Assembly (NCBI RefSeq): GCF_029852145.1
Contig: NC_079978.1
Location: 11,875,801 to 11,939,800, forward strand
Direction: 5' to 3'
Source: Microplitis mediator
Lineage: Eukaryota; Arthropoda; Insecta; Hymenoptera; Braconidae
Length of the DNA: 64,000 nt
Position 1 is the first letter of the stretch. Every line of letters begins with the position of its first letter. The position numbers and the translations under genes are program-made. The notes beneath the pieces were generated by a model. It had not been told where the DNA came from, did no database searches, and saw only the letters and a program-made list of their open reading frames with translations. Positions 34,790 through 45,782 of this stretch are shown here, one piece after another.

Positions 34790-35025
34790 AATTAGCCTTA
34801 AGTTGAACATTATTTGAACGTATAGGATTTTAATAGGGAAAAATATAGTGGATTTAGCACCTTATGTGGACGAATTTTATGTGAGGTGAGAATATTTCGA
34901 AAACCTAATTCTGGAAACCTATACATACTCCATTTTTTCCTTCTATAATAAAGCTGTAAAATTAGAGATTTTTTAACTTTTTTACAATAAAGAAAAATTG
35001 TAGAAAAATACGTTTTGATAATTAT
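34790..35025 (-). repeat. Dispersed ~340-bp repeat, copy 2 (empty site for the foldback)
   Basis: Inverted match to 28712-28823 plus 30380-30510, with an uninterrupted 'gtatgtataggtttcc' where copy 1 holds the 1.56-kb foldback. It abuts the truncated 3' end of the polymerase-like gene. Confidence 0.7.
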
Positions 35026-35799
35026 GTCTAGGAATCACAACACCGCTAGCTTGTAATAATTTAAGAACTTCTTTTTGTTGTGTATCTCTCCTGTTATCTA
35101 TTATATTTTTCCACTTACGCTGTAAAGAGCCCGAACGAATCTCACCTCTTTCAATGTACATCGTTGCAATAACTAACGACCGCGGCAAACATAAATTATC
35201 CTTATTATTAATAGTTATTATTGATCGTTTAAAAATTGTTTCATGAGTCAAAACTACTTTCCCGCAACCCTCAATACCTGAGACAACAGCTGATGTGATA
35301 ATAAGTCTATCGTCAGTAGTCAGACCGCCGGCACTTTGAGCAACGTTGCTTAGTAAACGCCATAAATCATTCACTGTAATACTGTTTGCTCTTGTAAATT
35401 TAGCCCAAATAGCCCCAGCTGTGAGTCTTTCGTAATTAATAGTAAAACCTACGTGATCGTAAGGCTTGCACGACGCTGTTATATACGTGAGAATATCGTT
35501 TAAAGCACCTTCAACCCATTGCATATGATTAGATTCTGCAGTAGGCGGAAGGATTCTGATTGTAGTCTCTTTACCTTTAGCTTGAAACTGTCTATATTTT
35601 TTAACTATTTGCCGCTCGACTACAAATCTTTGACCTGGGGGTTGTATGTTAATGTAACCATCTGCGTTTTCATCATTTTCACTATTGTTATTATAATTTT
35701 TATTTTTATCATCACCGACAAACTGTGTTGATATTGACGGCAAAGAAGCGTGTTCCTTTTTTGCTTTTGATCTTGTTGTTATACCTCCTGATTGTACAC
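34982..35799 (-). pseudogene. Truncated N-terminal part of a Polinton-type DNA polymerase gene
   Basis: The exon starts after TTTTCAG at 35799 and is open to 34982. The text includes a Gln/Pro-poor linker, 'VERQIVKKYRQFQAKGKETT', 'DLWRLLSNVAQSAGGL' and 'NNKDNLCLPRSLVIATMYIE'. I recognise this as the N-terminal region that precedes the protein-primed family B polymerase domain in arthropod Polintons. The D-x-x-C-L core resembles OTU-type cysteine sites. The last ~15 residues are encoded by an unrelated repeat (34790-35025). The polymerase and exonuclease domains are missing, so only a stump remains. Confidence 0.6.
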
Positions 35800-35879
35800 C
35801 TGAAAATATAATTTTTAAATATTTAAAACTTACAGGTTACAAAATTTATCTTACTATTCAACTGGTAACAAAGTATCCC

Positions 35880-36905
35880 AAATTCTATTATAATTATTAA
35901 GCCGCTGACGCTGTATAAAAGGTACGCTGTTTAGCGCTGTGTAAAATACCTAAAAGTTTACGTTGTATAAAACGTCTTGACTCATCACCGTCATCGTCAG
36001 AAATATATGTGAATTGCGGATTATCTTCTTCTTCTTCTTCTTCTTCTTCTTCTTCTTCTTCTAATACAGTTATCATAATATTGTTGAGATCTTCCAGTCA
36101 TCAGTGATTCTTCCTCATCAGAATCAAATTTACCAGGATCGTCCGAATCTTCATTATCTGTTGGAAACGAGACGTACAAATCGTCAGAGCTAGTAGACAA
36201 ATTACGCTCACGCTGAACCCCTGTAAAATGATCTATTCTTATCGTTTCGCAACCTGGGTGATAACCAATCCACGGTGCAGCCGTTTGCGTAACTTCCTAT
36301 GCGATAAAATTATAAAACAAATTCAAATATTCAAACAAATTAAAATGCTTAACCAAATTAATATATTTCACAAAAATTAAAAACTCACGTCATCGGTTTC
36401 GATATTGCTATTATAGCTATTGTCTAAGTGCAATAACTCGTCACGACTGTATCGTTCTAAAATAGAATTTTTACATGTTTGGTAAATTGGGAAATTAAGA
36501 AAATTAGAAATTAAATTTATCATAAGAGGTGTGTGTACACTTACCGTAGTCCGTCAACAAATCTTGTAAACAATTAGCGTCCGCTTTTTGAGTTTGAAGA
36601 ATTGTTGACACAACTGTTCGTAAAACGACTGTATTGGTAGTTAGCAGCCCTCTTTTGTACGCTCTTGCTAGTAAACGACATGATGAAAACATCACAAGAC
36701 GTCGTAATAATCTTATTAAACATTCCCGCGACAATTGCCACCATTTTTCAAGTCTTGTTTCTGTATAAGCTGCCCATGCGCGTAGTGATCTGTCCTTTAC
36801 ATAACGCACCAATTCTAAAAGGGCCGTAATGAAAGGTTTCTGATAGCGTAAATTATCAGGATTTATATTGCTCTGTAAGTTGTACAACACTAGGTATCTC
36901 GTCAT
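35880..36905 (-). CDS. Spliced acidic gene of unknown function
   Basis: Exon 1 is 36905-36545 (120 codons plus one base; helical, Arg/Leu-rich, 'EKWWQLSRECLIRLLRRLVM'). The donor GGTAAGT and acceptor TTTTAG lead to exon 2 (36456-36389), which is phase-matched. A GTGAGT donor and CGCATAG acceptor lead to exon 3 from 36296. Exon 3 is acidic and contains a (GAA)n tract near 36030-36062. The frame with open Glu codons differs by one base from that entering the tract, implying a repeat-length error or frameshift. I do not recognise the family. It lies 5' of, and co-oriented with, the polymerase stump, and may belong to the same element. Confidence 0.45.
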
Positions 36906-37449
36906 AAACTAAATAATTATTGAATACCCTACAGCTGCAAATAGAATCATACTCAAGAGTAGGATACGTTTTGCTGATGATGCTGTTTTACGCCTCACGT
37001 GTTGTTATGACTACCTTTTTATGTAGAGCTGTATTATTTCAATTTTTCCATTATTACGCATATGTAATTTTCAAGGCCTTGTAAAATTATTGTTAAAAAG
37101 AAATTTTAAGTGTGGGTGTTTTGACACGAACTCTTTTAATGCATTTACAAACGTAATAGAAAATGCATACCCTCATAGAAAATTTTAGATAATCCGGCGT
37201 AAGTTATTCAAAAGTACCAATGTATATTTTTATTTATTAATTAATCAATCAATTTTATTTATCAGCCTATATACATATACCCCATGAAGTTGCGCGTATT
37301 ATTAAACTAATATAGAAGCGTAAATTAAAAATGCATAGTTTGCATTTACATGTGGTGGGGTAATAAATGTGGTAAAAGTTGAAACTTTTATAATCTACAA
37401 CAGTTCTCTTCTGAAGCTTGTGACTAAAACATATCACGCTGCTTTTACA

Positions 37450-38265
37450 ATGTCTTTATCTAGAAAACGACCTTTTAACGAAATGGCTGAGCCAAGCACC
37501 TCGCAACAAGACAGCCGTGTACTTCAGTCTTGGGAGAAATTTTATTTTTTATTGACCAGTTCATATAAATTAAACGAGTCTCGTACTAAATCTATAATTG
37601 TAGGACTCAAATTGGATACTAAAACATATAAATTTGTGCCGTGTATTGCTATTGTTGATGAAAAATCATGTGGTATAGTGTGTTCGTCAGAAAAGTGGCA
37701 GCAATTTACGGCTTTGTTAAAAAAACTAACTAAAAATTTCAATTTGCCTGACGCTCAATATAGAAAGCTGCCTAACGACGCATCATCACTCGAGGGGTAC
37801 ATTTTTCAATATTCGACATTAGGATCAACCTATGGAAAAGCAAAATTATTTACCATCGTGGATGTCACCAATCAACAGGCTGATGCAATGCCCAAATATG
37901 TGAGAAAAGTGACAATGCGGCAAAACACAGTGCAGAATATTTACGAGTTTGAAGATCTAATAAATAATCGTTTGAAGCATCTTCAAAAATTATGTGAGCC
38001 CTGTAATGAATGTTTGAACCAGTTAATAATACCTGTTAAAGATATAATGCCTCTTATACGTCAAACTTTTGGGGATATCGAGCTATCTGAGGAAATCATT
38101 GGTAAATTTGTGATTGGTGGTTTGAAAAATGCCTCTGTAAACGAAAAAATAAAGAGTAGTTTGGAAGCTACACACGGCTGGTTTACCGCTGATTATATGG
38201 AGTTAGTTGTGCTCGAATTAATATTATTTTTCACTAAGGACATTATTACCAAAGTTGCGGATTAA
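37450..38265 (+). CDS. Intact 272-aa protein, unknown, probably virus-element derived
   Basis: An uninterrupted ORF from the ATG at 37450 (open also 27 codons upstream without ATG). It begins MSLSRKRPFNEMAEPSTS, a nuclear-localisation-like basic start, then a segment 'TYKFVPCIAIVDEKSCGIVC' and 'SEKWQQFTALLKK', followed by a helical C-terminal half with four Cys between residues about 170 and 190. The middle resembles a short domain I have seen in arthropod Polinton-associated proteins, but I cannot name it. It is divergent in orientation from the genes at 35-37 kb, about 550 bp away. No lesion is visible, unlike its neighbours. Confidence 0.5.
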   Translation: MSLSRKRPFNEMAEPSTSQQDSRVLQSWEKFYFLLTSSYKLNESRTKSIIVGLKLDTKTYKFVPCIAIVDEKSCGIVCSSEKWQQFTALLKKLTKNFNLPDAQYRKLPNDASSLEGYIFQYSTLGSTYGKAKLFTIVDVTNQQADAMPKYVRKVTMRQNTVQNIYEFEDLINNRLKHLQKLCEPCNECLNQLIIPVKDIMPLIRQTFGDIELSEEIIGKFVIGGLKNASVNEKIKSSLEATHGWFTADYMELVVLELILFFTKDIITKVAD

Positions 38266-38731
38266 AATTTTACTAGAAATTTAAAATTATGTATACAAAC
38301 GGTCATAACATTGGTTATATAAAATATTTGTGTTATTAAAACATATATGTAAAATTTTATTATTATAAGTTTAAATAAACAGATCTTAACCTTATATAAA
38401 TATATTATTTTAGAATATTTAATGCTTTTATATTGTTTTAGGAAATAAGCTATTTAAAATATGTCTAAAACGCTTCAAATGAAAATTTATAGTATTTAAG
38501 TAATGCAGGTAAATAACTTTGAATTAATAATTAAAATAATGATTTTATACTATTTTAGAAAATAAGTTATTTCAATTGAAAATTTTTAGTATTTGAATAA
38601 TATACATATATATATATTTTATAAACTACGGTAAGTTATTTTGAATTATAATTCTAATTATAATACTTAAAATTGGTTTTACGCTGTAGCTATATATACA
38701 TAAATATATATATATATATATATATACATAT

Positions 38732-38766
<35 letters not shown>

Positions 38767-39282
38767 ACTCTACAAATATTGTTGTATTCCTGCAGCAGCA
38801 AAACAATAGCTGCGATACTTCTATTATCAGCTAGCACTCGCCTGTCATACAGTTGATAATGTATTATGCTAATTAGCCTTCGCTTAATAAATACTAACTT
38901 ATCGGCACACGGATAAATTCTTTTCACCTCTGAGAAGCATTAAATAATTTAAAAGTTCAAAGCATTTGAAAATTATGGAATATTTACAAATTTTTACCTT
39001 AAAACTAATAAATATATTTAATTTAATTTAAATAAGTTTATTGAGCCTTAAATTTTTGATTAAATCATATATTTTATTAAGTTGTTCTATTAAGTTGCAC
39101 AGCATACGTTTAACGAGATATAAATCTGCGATGAGGCGTAATTAGAGATGCCTCGATAGAAAGATTCAGTAACTTAGTAATGCATTACGCAGTATAACTT
39201 CAACACTCTGTGTCAGAGTACGTAAAAAGTTTAATAATAAAATACAAAAACTTAACAACTTTATAACGAATAAATAACTACA
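38266..39282. other. AT-rich non-coding DNA with a (TA)n tract
   Basis: Contains an interrupted TA microsatellite at 38692-38766 and degenerate direct repeats around 38400-38600 (two 'ttatactattttaggaaataag'-like units). No gene supported. Confidence 0.5.
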
Positions 39283-39692
39283 ATGGCTGTTTTCATTGGG
39301 CTGCGTTATTTTATACTCTGTCTGCTAAATCTGGAAAGACACGTAAGTTAAAATTTTAAATTCAAAATAATATTTTGAACGTATACTTAATAGTCGCTCG
39401 TGTTTAAATCCTGAAACAAGTGTATGATCTCGTTGGAGATCTTTGTTACGCTCCGTATTCACCGCTTGAAGGGCTAGATATACTGGACAATATCAAAAAG
39501 CTGACGGAGTGCAACTTACCTATAGTACTGGAGCCCCTTTATCTAAGTTTGGAGCGAACTAACGATGTACGCATTCAGCTGTACCTCCAAAATAAGTCGT
39601 CATATTTAAAATATAACCGGCAATATGATTATTCTGTCGACATGGAGCCTATAATCGCTCTACATAACCGTATAGAGGCTATTCTGCATTAA
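39283..39692 (+). CDS. Possible small spliced gene
   Basis: An ATG at 39284 opens 20 codons to a GTAAGT donor near 39343. About 80 bases later the stretch 39420-39692 is open for 90 codons ('YDLVGDLCYAPYSPLEGLDI', 'LPIVLEPLYLSLERTND'), with protein-like composition and a TAA end. The exact junction and frame are uncertain: the simplest acceptor needs a phase that exon 1 does not give from its ATG. Unknown family. Confidence 0.3.
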
Positions 39693-39779
39693 ATATATAT
39701 ATTTAATAATTATAAAGAAACATGAATAAATAGCGATCATTATAATTGCGGGTAGACAGATGTTTTTGATTATTTAAAT

Positions 39780-39950
39780 TAAACATAGTCTAAGTATTTT
39801 TATTACTATTATAAACCTGAAAGGTAAGTAAAATAAATGTTCGTCATTATCATTACAGATAAATATGTATTTTTGAGTGTTTAATTGAATATAGCCTAAG
39901 TATTTTCATTAATATTATAAACCTGAAAGGTAAGTAAGATTTTATGTCTA
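39780..39950 (+). repeat. ~110-bp direct repeat
   Basis: 'attataaacctgaaaggtaagtaa' with ~35 preceding bases occurs at about 39810 and 39920. Confidence 0.65.
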
Positions 39951-40016
39951 TCTAAATGTCTATGTCCTGGTGGAAATTTATATATATTGCTCATGCTTGA
40001 CGATTTGCGTTCGAAA

Positions 40017-40022
40017 TGTATA

Positions 40023-40061
<39 letters not shown>

Positions 40062-40166
40062 CTGCACTGTACGCAATGACCGGCGGACTCGAGGGTGTCC
40101 CCACCACGCTCTGCGCTCTACCACCACTTTGTGGTGGGGGGCGCTATAGTTGCACCATACTACTTG
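40017..40166 (+). repeat. GC-rich repeat with (TA)n, third copy
   Basis: A TA tract (40019-40058) followed by the same ~110-bp GC-rich block as at 12755-12865 and 20322-20429, ending GCACCATACTAC. Here it stands alone, without an inverted partner nearby. Confidence 0.8.
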
Positions 40167-40490
40167 TCAATTTCAAGCTTAAGTGGCTATTAGGAAATGT
40201 AATGCCAACTTTTGCCACCATTTTTCTTAGAAAGCTGTCGTAAACTTATAAAAATATCAATTTTTTGCGGTCAACTTGACGAAAAGTTCTGGCAGTAAGT
40301 GGTTATCAGTTGGCTGCCAACTTGGCTATCAGGGTATATTAACTTTTGTTGTTCAATTTTCTGACTACGTGGCAGTCTTATATGCATATGAGTGCTACTA
40401 CAATGAAACTTGGCAAAAAGTTCACTACAAACTTTGTTCTTTAACTTTTGCTGTTTAATTTCCGTTTTGTTACGATCACAAATTTATGCA

Positions 40491-40640
40491 TATATAAGAC
40501 CGACTATGAATACCAGTCTTAGTGCTTTAGCTTAGTCTATAGCATTACTAGTTTAGAGACCACTACCAAACGTAATTGTTTGTTCGAAGCAGTTGGAAAG
40601 TTTATTTTAAATAAATAAATTACAAGTATGGAACGTAAGT
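40491..40640 (+). promoter_or_regulatory. Orphan promoter and first exon
   Basis: TATATAAG at 40491 is followed 24 bases later by an initiator-like CCAGTCTT. A ~115-base leader leads to ATGGAAC at 40628-40634, directly before a GTAAGT donor. No matching downstream exon is visible. A Tc1-like foldback begins 13 bases after the donor. Either the gene was cut off or the exon lies beyond 42946. Confidence 0.4.
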
Positions 40641-40652
40641 AAACTAGTAATA

Positions 40653-42946
40653 CACTGGTCACAAAAATTAAGGGATAGAAAAAAAATCCGAAATTTTTAG
40701 GTGACTTTCAACATGCTGTAACTCGGTAAAAAATGGTCTCAGAAGAAAATTAAAAGGACCTCAAATCAATTTCAGATCTAGACCTCAAATTTTTTTATCA
40801 TGTACGGTCCCGGAGTAATCATAAGAAAACCGACAAATAAAAAATATTCAAAATTTTTGCTGGTCTTTCAATAACTCTATGGGCGTCAATAAATTTTTTG
40901 AATAATCCGACCTTATGACTCTTTCAGGAAATTATATGCCCTTTGATTTGGCGGCCTTAAAAGTCCCTACGACGATTTAACGCCGAGTTATCATTGATCA
41001 CAGCAGAAAAGTTCATTTTGGCTTTGATAATCAATAACTCCAGGCGTATTAGTCGTACAGAGAATGGAAGCAGGGTTTTGAAAATTTGAAAACATTTTCT
41101 ATAAGGCAAAATTAGTGGCTTTTGATAGAAAAATTTTTTTTAAAGCAATATTGTTTAGTAAAAAAAGGTCAAAATTCGCAAATTTAAGGATATTCGGAAA
41201 TCTAGCTATAACAGGATATAACGAATGAATAAAGGATATCTTGATTTTTTTTCAACCTCAAAGTATCTTGAAAAAAACTCTGAAAATTTCAAATCACTGC
41301 GATTTTTGTTTCTTAGTGTCCCGAAGCTTAAAATTTATCGATTTTGTAAAAAATCACCATAATTGGTAGTTTCTCGGTTTTTGTTCATTTTTTCGATTCG
41401 AAAATGTTTTTTATTACAGATAAACTTCATTTCCTTAATTAAAATAATTGATTGTCGAAAGAAGGTAAAAAAAAAAATTTTTGAAAAAAAATTTTTTTTT
41501 TCAAAAGTTTTTTTTGTTGTATCCGCAATGATTTATCATTGTCAAAAAAAAATTCCTCAGATGTTTTTCTACAGCCGGCATTACCGTTACCCAAAGTGTA
41601 TGTTTGTTAAGTTGACATTTAAAGCAGATGCAGTTACAGCGGTAAAAAAAAATTTGAGGAATTTTTTTGACAATGATAAATCATTGCGGATACAACAAGA
41701 GAAAATCTGGGCGTCGGTTGACCCTGCGGGCCAGCCCCAAAACTTCCCGCTGTTTTCGAGCTCTTTGAGCTCGAAAATACTATTGCATCCCATTCTTTTC
41801 GAAAAAATCCGTTTTTAGCTTTTCTATCTCCCACGATATCTCAAGAACGAATCGACCGATTTCGATGTTTGAGGCGGCAATCGACGTGTTTCATTGGGTT
41901 CTAGAGCTGATTAGAGTTTGAAGTCGATCGTTCGAGTCGTTTCTAAGGAATCAATAGAAAACAAAAAAAGAAAAAATTTTTTTTCCGTAATTCGCCAATA
42001 TTTTCGAATCTACTTGATCAAATGATCTGAAATTTTCAGAAAAGTTAATGGCCAACAAGCTCTTTCGATTGCCGCCTTGACCATCCAAATCGGTTTATTA
42101 GTTAAAAAGTTATAAGCCGGTTTTTTTTTTTTCAATTTCCTTGATCAAGGAAATGAAAGTTTTCGGTAATAAGAAACATTTTCAAATCGAAAAAATTAAC
42201 AAAAACCGAGAAACTACCGATTATGGTGATTTTTTGACAAAATCGATAAATTTAAGGCTTCGGGGCACTAAGAAAGAAAAATCGCAGCGATTTGAAATTT
42301 TGGGGTTTTTTCAGGACACTTTAAGGTTAAAAAAAACGAAGATATCTTTTGTTCATCCGTTATATCCGAAGTTATAGCAAGATTTCCGAATATTTTTAAA
42401 TTTGCGAATTTTGACCTTTTTTTACTAAATAATATCGCTTTAAAAAAATTTTCCTCTCAAAAGTCACTAATTTTGCCTTACAGAAAATGTTTTACAGTTT
42501 TCAAAACCCTGCTACCATTCTCTGTACGACCAATACGCCCGGAGTTGTTGATTATTAAAGCCAAAATGGACTTTTTTGCTTTGATCAATGATAACTTGGC
42601 GCTAAATTGTCGTAGAGACTTTTTCAGGCCGCCAAATCAAAGGGCATAAAATTTCCTAAAAGAGTCATGAAGTCGGATTATTCAAAAAAATTAATTGACG
42701 CCCATAGAGTTATTGAAAGACCAGCAAAAATTTTGAAAATTTTTTTATGTCGGTTTTCTTATGATTACTCCGGAACCGTGCATGATAAAAAAGTTTGAGG
42801 TCTAGATCTGAAAATCAGAAACTTGAGGCTACAATTTGCTTTTTTTAATTTTCTTTTGCGACCATTTTTCACCAAGTTACAGCGTGTTGAAAATCACCTA
42901 AAAATTTCGGATTTTTTTTTCTATCCTTTAATTTTTGTGACCAGTG
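40653..42946. mobile_element. 2.3-kb Tc1-like foldback, CACTGGTCAC ends, TA duplication
   Basis: The left arm from 40653 (CACTGGTCACAAAAATTAAG) is repeated inverted to 42946, with arms of about 1 kb and TA on both sides. A second palindrome is nested at 41520-41697. The end sequence matches non-autonomous Tc1/mariner families of insects as I remember them. No transposase; the ORFs inside are arm by-products. Confidence 0.75.
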
Positions 42947-43180
42947 TAATTTGTGTTTTTAATAAAAAATGTTTTCTTTTAACTTTACTAGACACAACAT
43001 GCTCGCTTCGCTCGCCTTCATTCTTTCAAAAATCCCGCCACTATCTCAGTCGACCAATCGACAACCGAATAAAATAGTCACAGAAGTGACGTAAAACGAT
43101 ACGACATCCGGTCATCAACTTTTTAGAAGAGGATACTATAATTTAATTTTATAGTTTTTAAAGAAAAAAGAACGAGTGAG

Positions 43181-43536
43181 ATGATGAAACTTTTAGAGAA
43201 TCTTGAAAAAATTTTTGAGCTAGATGAAGAAAAATTGAAACCTGCTGATGAAGTGAGTGTTACTTTTATATTTTTTAATTTATCAATAATATTGTATAAT
43301 GAGTATAATAATTTCATGATTATTATTAATTATAGAAAATAAAAGATTTGAAAATAGAGAAAGAGCGATTAGAAGCAGAAGTCGAAACGTATAAGTCATT
43401 GTATGGAAAAATTCAATCAACAAACCGTAATTTTTATCGACGATCTGAAATAACATATAACGTTCACTACTATTTTCCACAACCCACGGCGGAGTGTGGT
43501 GTGTGCAAAATAGCCGTTATGGCCCACCGATGGTAA
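43181..43536 (+). CDS. Small two-exon coiled-coil gene, hypothetical
   Basis: Exon 1 (43181-43252) starts ATGATG and ends at a GTGAGT donor. The intron is 43253-43335 and ends TTATAG. Exon 2 (43336-43536) continues in phase 0 and ends TAA. The product of ~90 aa is largely a charged heptad-like helix ('KIEKERLEAEVETYKSLYGK'), then 'SEITYNVHYYFPQP'. I do not recognise it. Upstream DNA (43010-43120) is less AT-rich and could be a promoter. Confidence 0.35.
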
Positions 43537-43539
43537 AAA

Positions 43540-45300
43540 AACTGAAAATAAAAATAATAAACAAAACAAAATATCCTTTGGAGATGCCCACAATCCCCAC
43601 TGGACACAGCTCTTTTCAGGCTGGGTTAGAAAACCGAATTGGGCGCCAGTTCGTGTACCCCCACGAACAAAATTTACTCAATAATAAAATAAGATGAAAA
43701 TGAAAAAGGAAATAATAAAATCAGAGAGCAGTTTCAGATGTAGGAAAAGGATAGCAAGAAAGAAATAGAATACAGTAAATAAATAATATAAATTAAATAA
43801 ATCCCGGGTTGGTAGCCATTTATCAACCCAATATATTTTAAATTATTATATTATTCCCATCGGGTATTAACAAAACAATAATGCCAATAATAATAATTTA
43901 CTTCAACATAAACTCTTAACTACTGGTCAAATAACGCACAATAATAATTCTAAAAATTAAACGACTTGTTGTCACTCGCACGTGATAGCAAATAGATATA
44001 AATAATTATAAATAATAATGTTGCGCACGCTAAATTCAATTGAACCACAACTTGTAATTATATAATACACATAAATTAATTTAATACTTTAAACAATTGT
44101 AACTATTTACCGCAAATAATAAATGATCGCTGATACTAGCAGTAAATAGTTACAGCAAAATAATGAATACTCAAAAATAGTATTTACGCCATAAATCATC
44201 AGTGTTCAGAAATAATAAATAAATAATTGTTCATAATCAACGCAAAATAATAAGAAATAATCACAAATAATAATTACACCAATGTAAATATTTACCGCAA
44301 ATAATAATTGATCACTGATAATACTATTTAATATTTAACGCAAAATAATAAAGAAAATAGTAAAATATTTAACTCAAAATAATACAGAATGATCGCAAAT
44401 AATAATTACATACAGGTAGATATTTACCGCATGATAATAACTAAACACAAATACTATAATCTCAGTAAATCATGAATTTTCACAGATAATAATTAAAAGA
44501 TTCGTAAATATCTACCGCAAATAAAATAAAACATTCCCAATAATATTCAAAAATTATGATGAATAATAAATGTAAATATTTTTAGTTATTTACCGCCAAA
44601 CCATATGAACAGTCACCATATAATTAATCAATAATAAAAATAATAATTATTAGTTTTCCAAGTTTTGGAAAATTTTACCGCTGGGATAAACAAGTACGCA
44701 AGTATTTATTTATGTTGAACTTTACTATAAGTATTGCGCTCTCTCTCACTCACACTCGTAAGATATACAAATGGCCACCAACGCGGGAACAAATTACACG
44801 CCAATGTATAATGCACAAAGGTACTCACACTCATCGTTGTAATATAACACTCGTACCGGTTCCATTGGTGCTAATTATTACTTCGACAATGATTATTGCA
44901 AAACCCAAAAACAATTTTTATTGCCAAATGGCCAATACACTTTATAAATTTCAATTATTGCCAAATGGCGTCTCAATAAAATTATTTAACAGCAACAGGC
45001 ACACACCCTGCTCGTACAAATGATTATCCACGTCTGACCACGACAGCACGTGTTTTTCACGCCGGCACTTTGGCCGGCGCCATGTTATTCTCTATCTCAC
45101 TCTAACCAATGGAAAAATATACCTGTCGCATGTTAATTTTTACAACAACACCAACATAATGCATGACTTGTTTCGTGTAACTTGGCCCATTCCCGACATT
45201 AAATGACCACTCTCACATTTCAGAGCCACTTATCAATAAAATTTACAGATGAATCTCGCATTGATTTATTCATAAACTAGTAAATTTATTTATAATAAAT
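43540..45300. other. AT-rich DNA with degenerate AATAATAA repeats
   Basis: 43900-44650 is a loose array of 'accgcaaataataa' and 'tcacaaataataattac' phrases spaced at about 60-110 bases. No gene supported. It may be untranslated sequence or LTR-proximal DNA of the BEL/Pao copy to the right. Confidence 0.45.
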
Positions 45301-45692
45301 AAATTTACTGATGCCAACTTGTAGATCACTGGAATGCTTGATGTTTTTATTATTTATTTTCTGAGCTCCGGTGCTCGCAATTATAAAAATGATTATATTT
45401 TTATAGAGAGTTATGAACCCTTAATGTAATTAATTAATTACTTTTATTTATTTACTCGAGATGAGTGCAAATTCAATTGATTATAAGAAACACGTGGTTT
45501 CACTTGAAAGTATATGAACGCAAGAATAATGGCGTCGGTCTTCTCGACACGAGGCAGGAAAAGCTTACGCGCATGCGTCGCACTGCGCAAGTCAAGTTTT
45601 AATTGCCAGACACTAGGCCCCAGTAGGTGCTGCCTCTATTTGCCGGATGTGCAACTACATTCAAATTTGAATGTAGTTGTAATTACGCAACA
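45300..45692 (-). repeat. Putative 3' LTR start of BEL/Pao copy 1
   Basis: On the minus strand a purine run GGGCGGAA (45700-45693) is followed by TGTTGCG at 45692, the layout of polypurine tract plus LTR start, downstream of the pol end. An AATAAA lies further along. The other LTR and the LTR's far end were not found. Confidence 0.45.
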
Positions 45693-45782
45693 TTCCGCCC
45701 GCCATCAGCAACAGAGTTGATGATTGATGAGCCCCGGAGTACTTGATCTTTTGGTGAGCATGTCATTGAACCAGTTGAGTTA

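Noticed and set aside
41363..42377. ORFs of 60-150 codons in the Tc1-like foldback
   Set aside because: Lys/Phe homopolymer-rich frames in inverted arms, mirrored on the opposite strand, with no domain.
44712..45023. 103-codon ORF in AT-rich DNA
   Set aside because: Low-complexity composition and no recognisable motif; likely chance.
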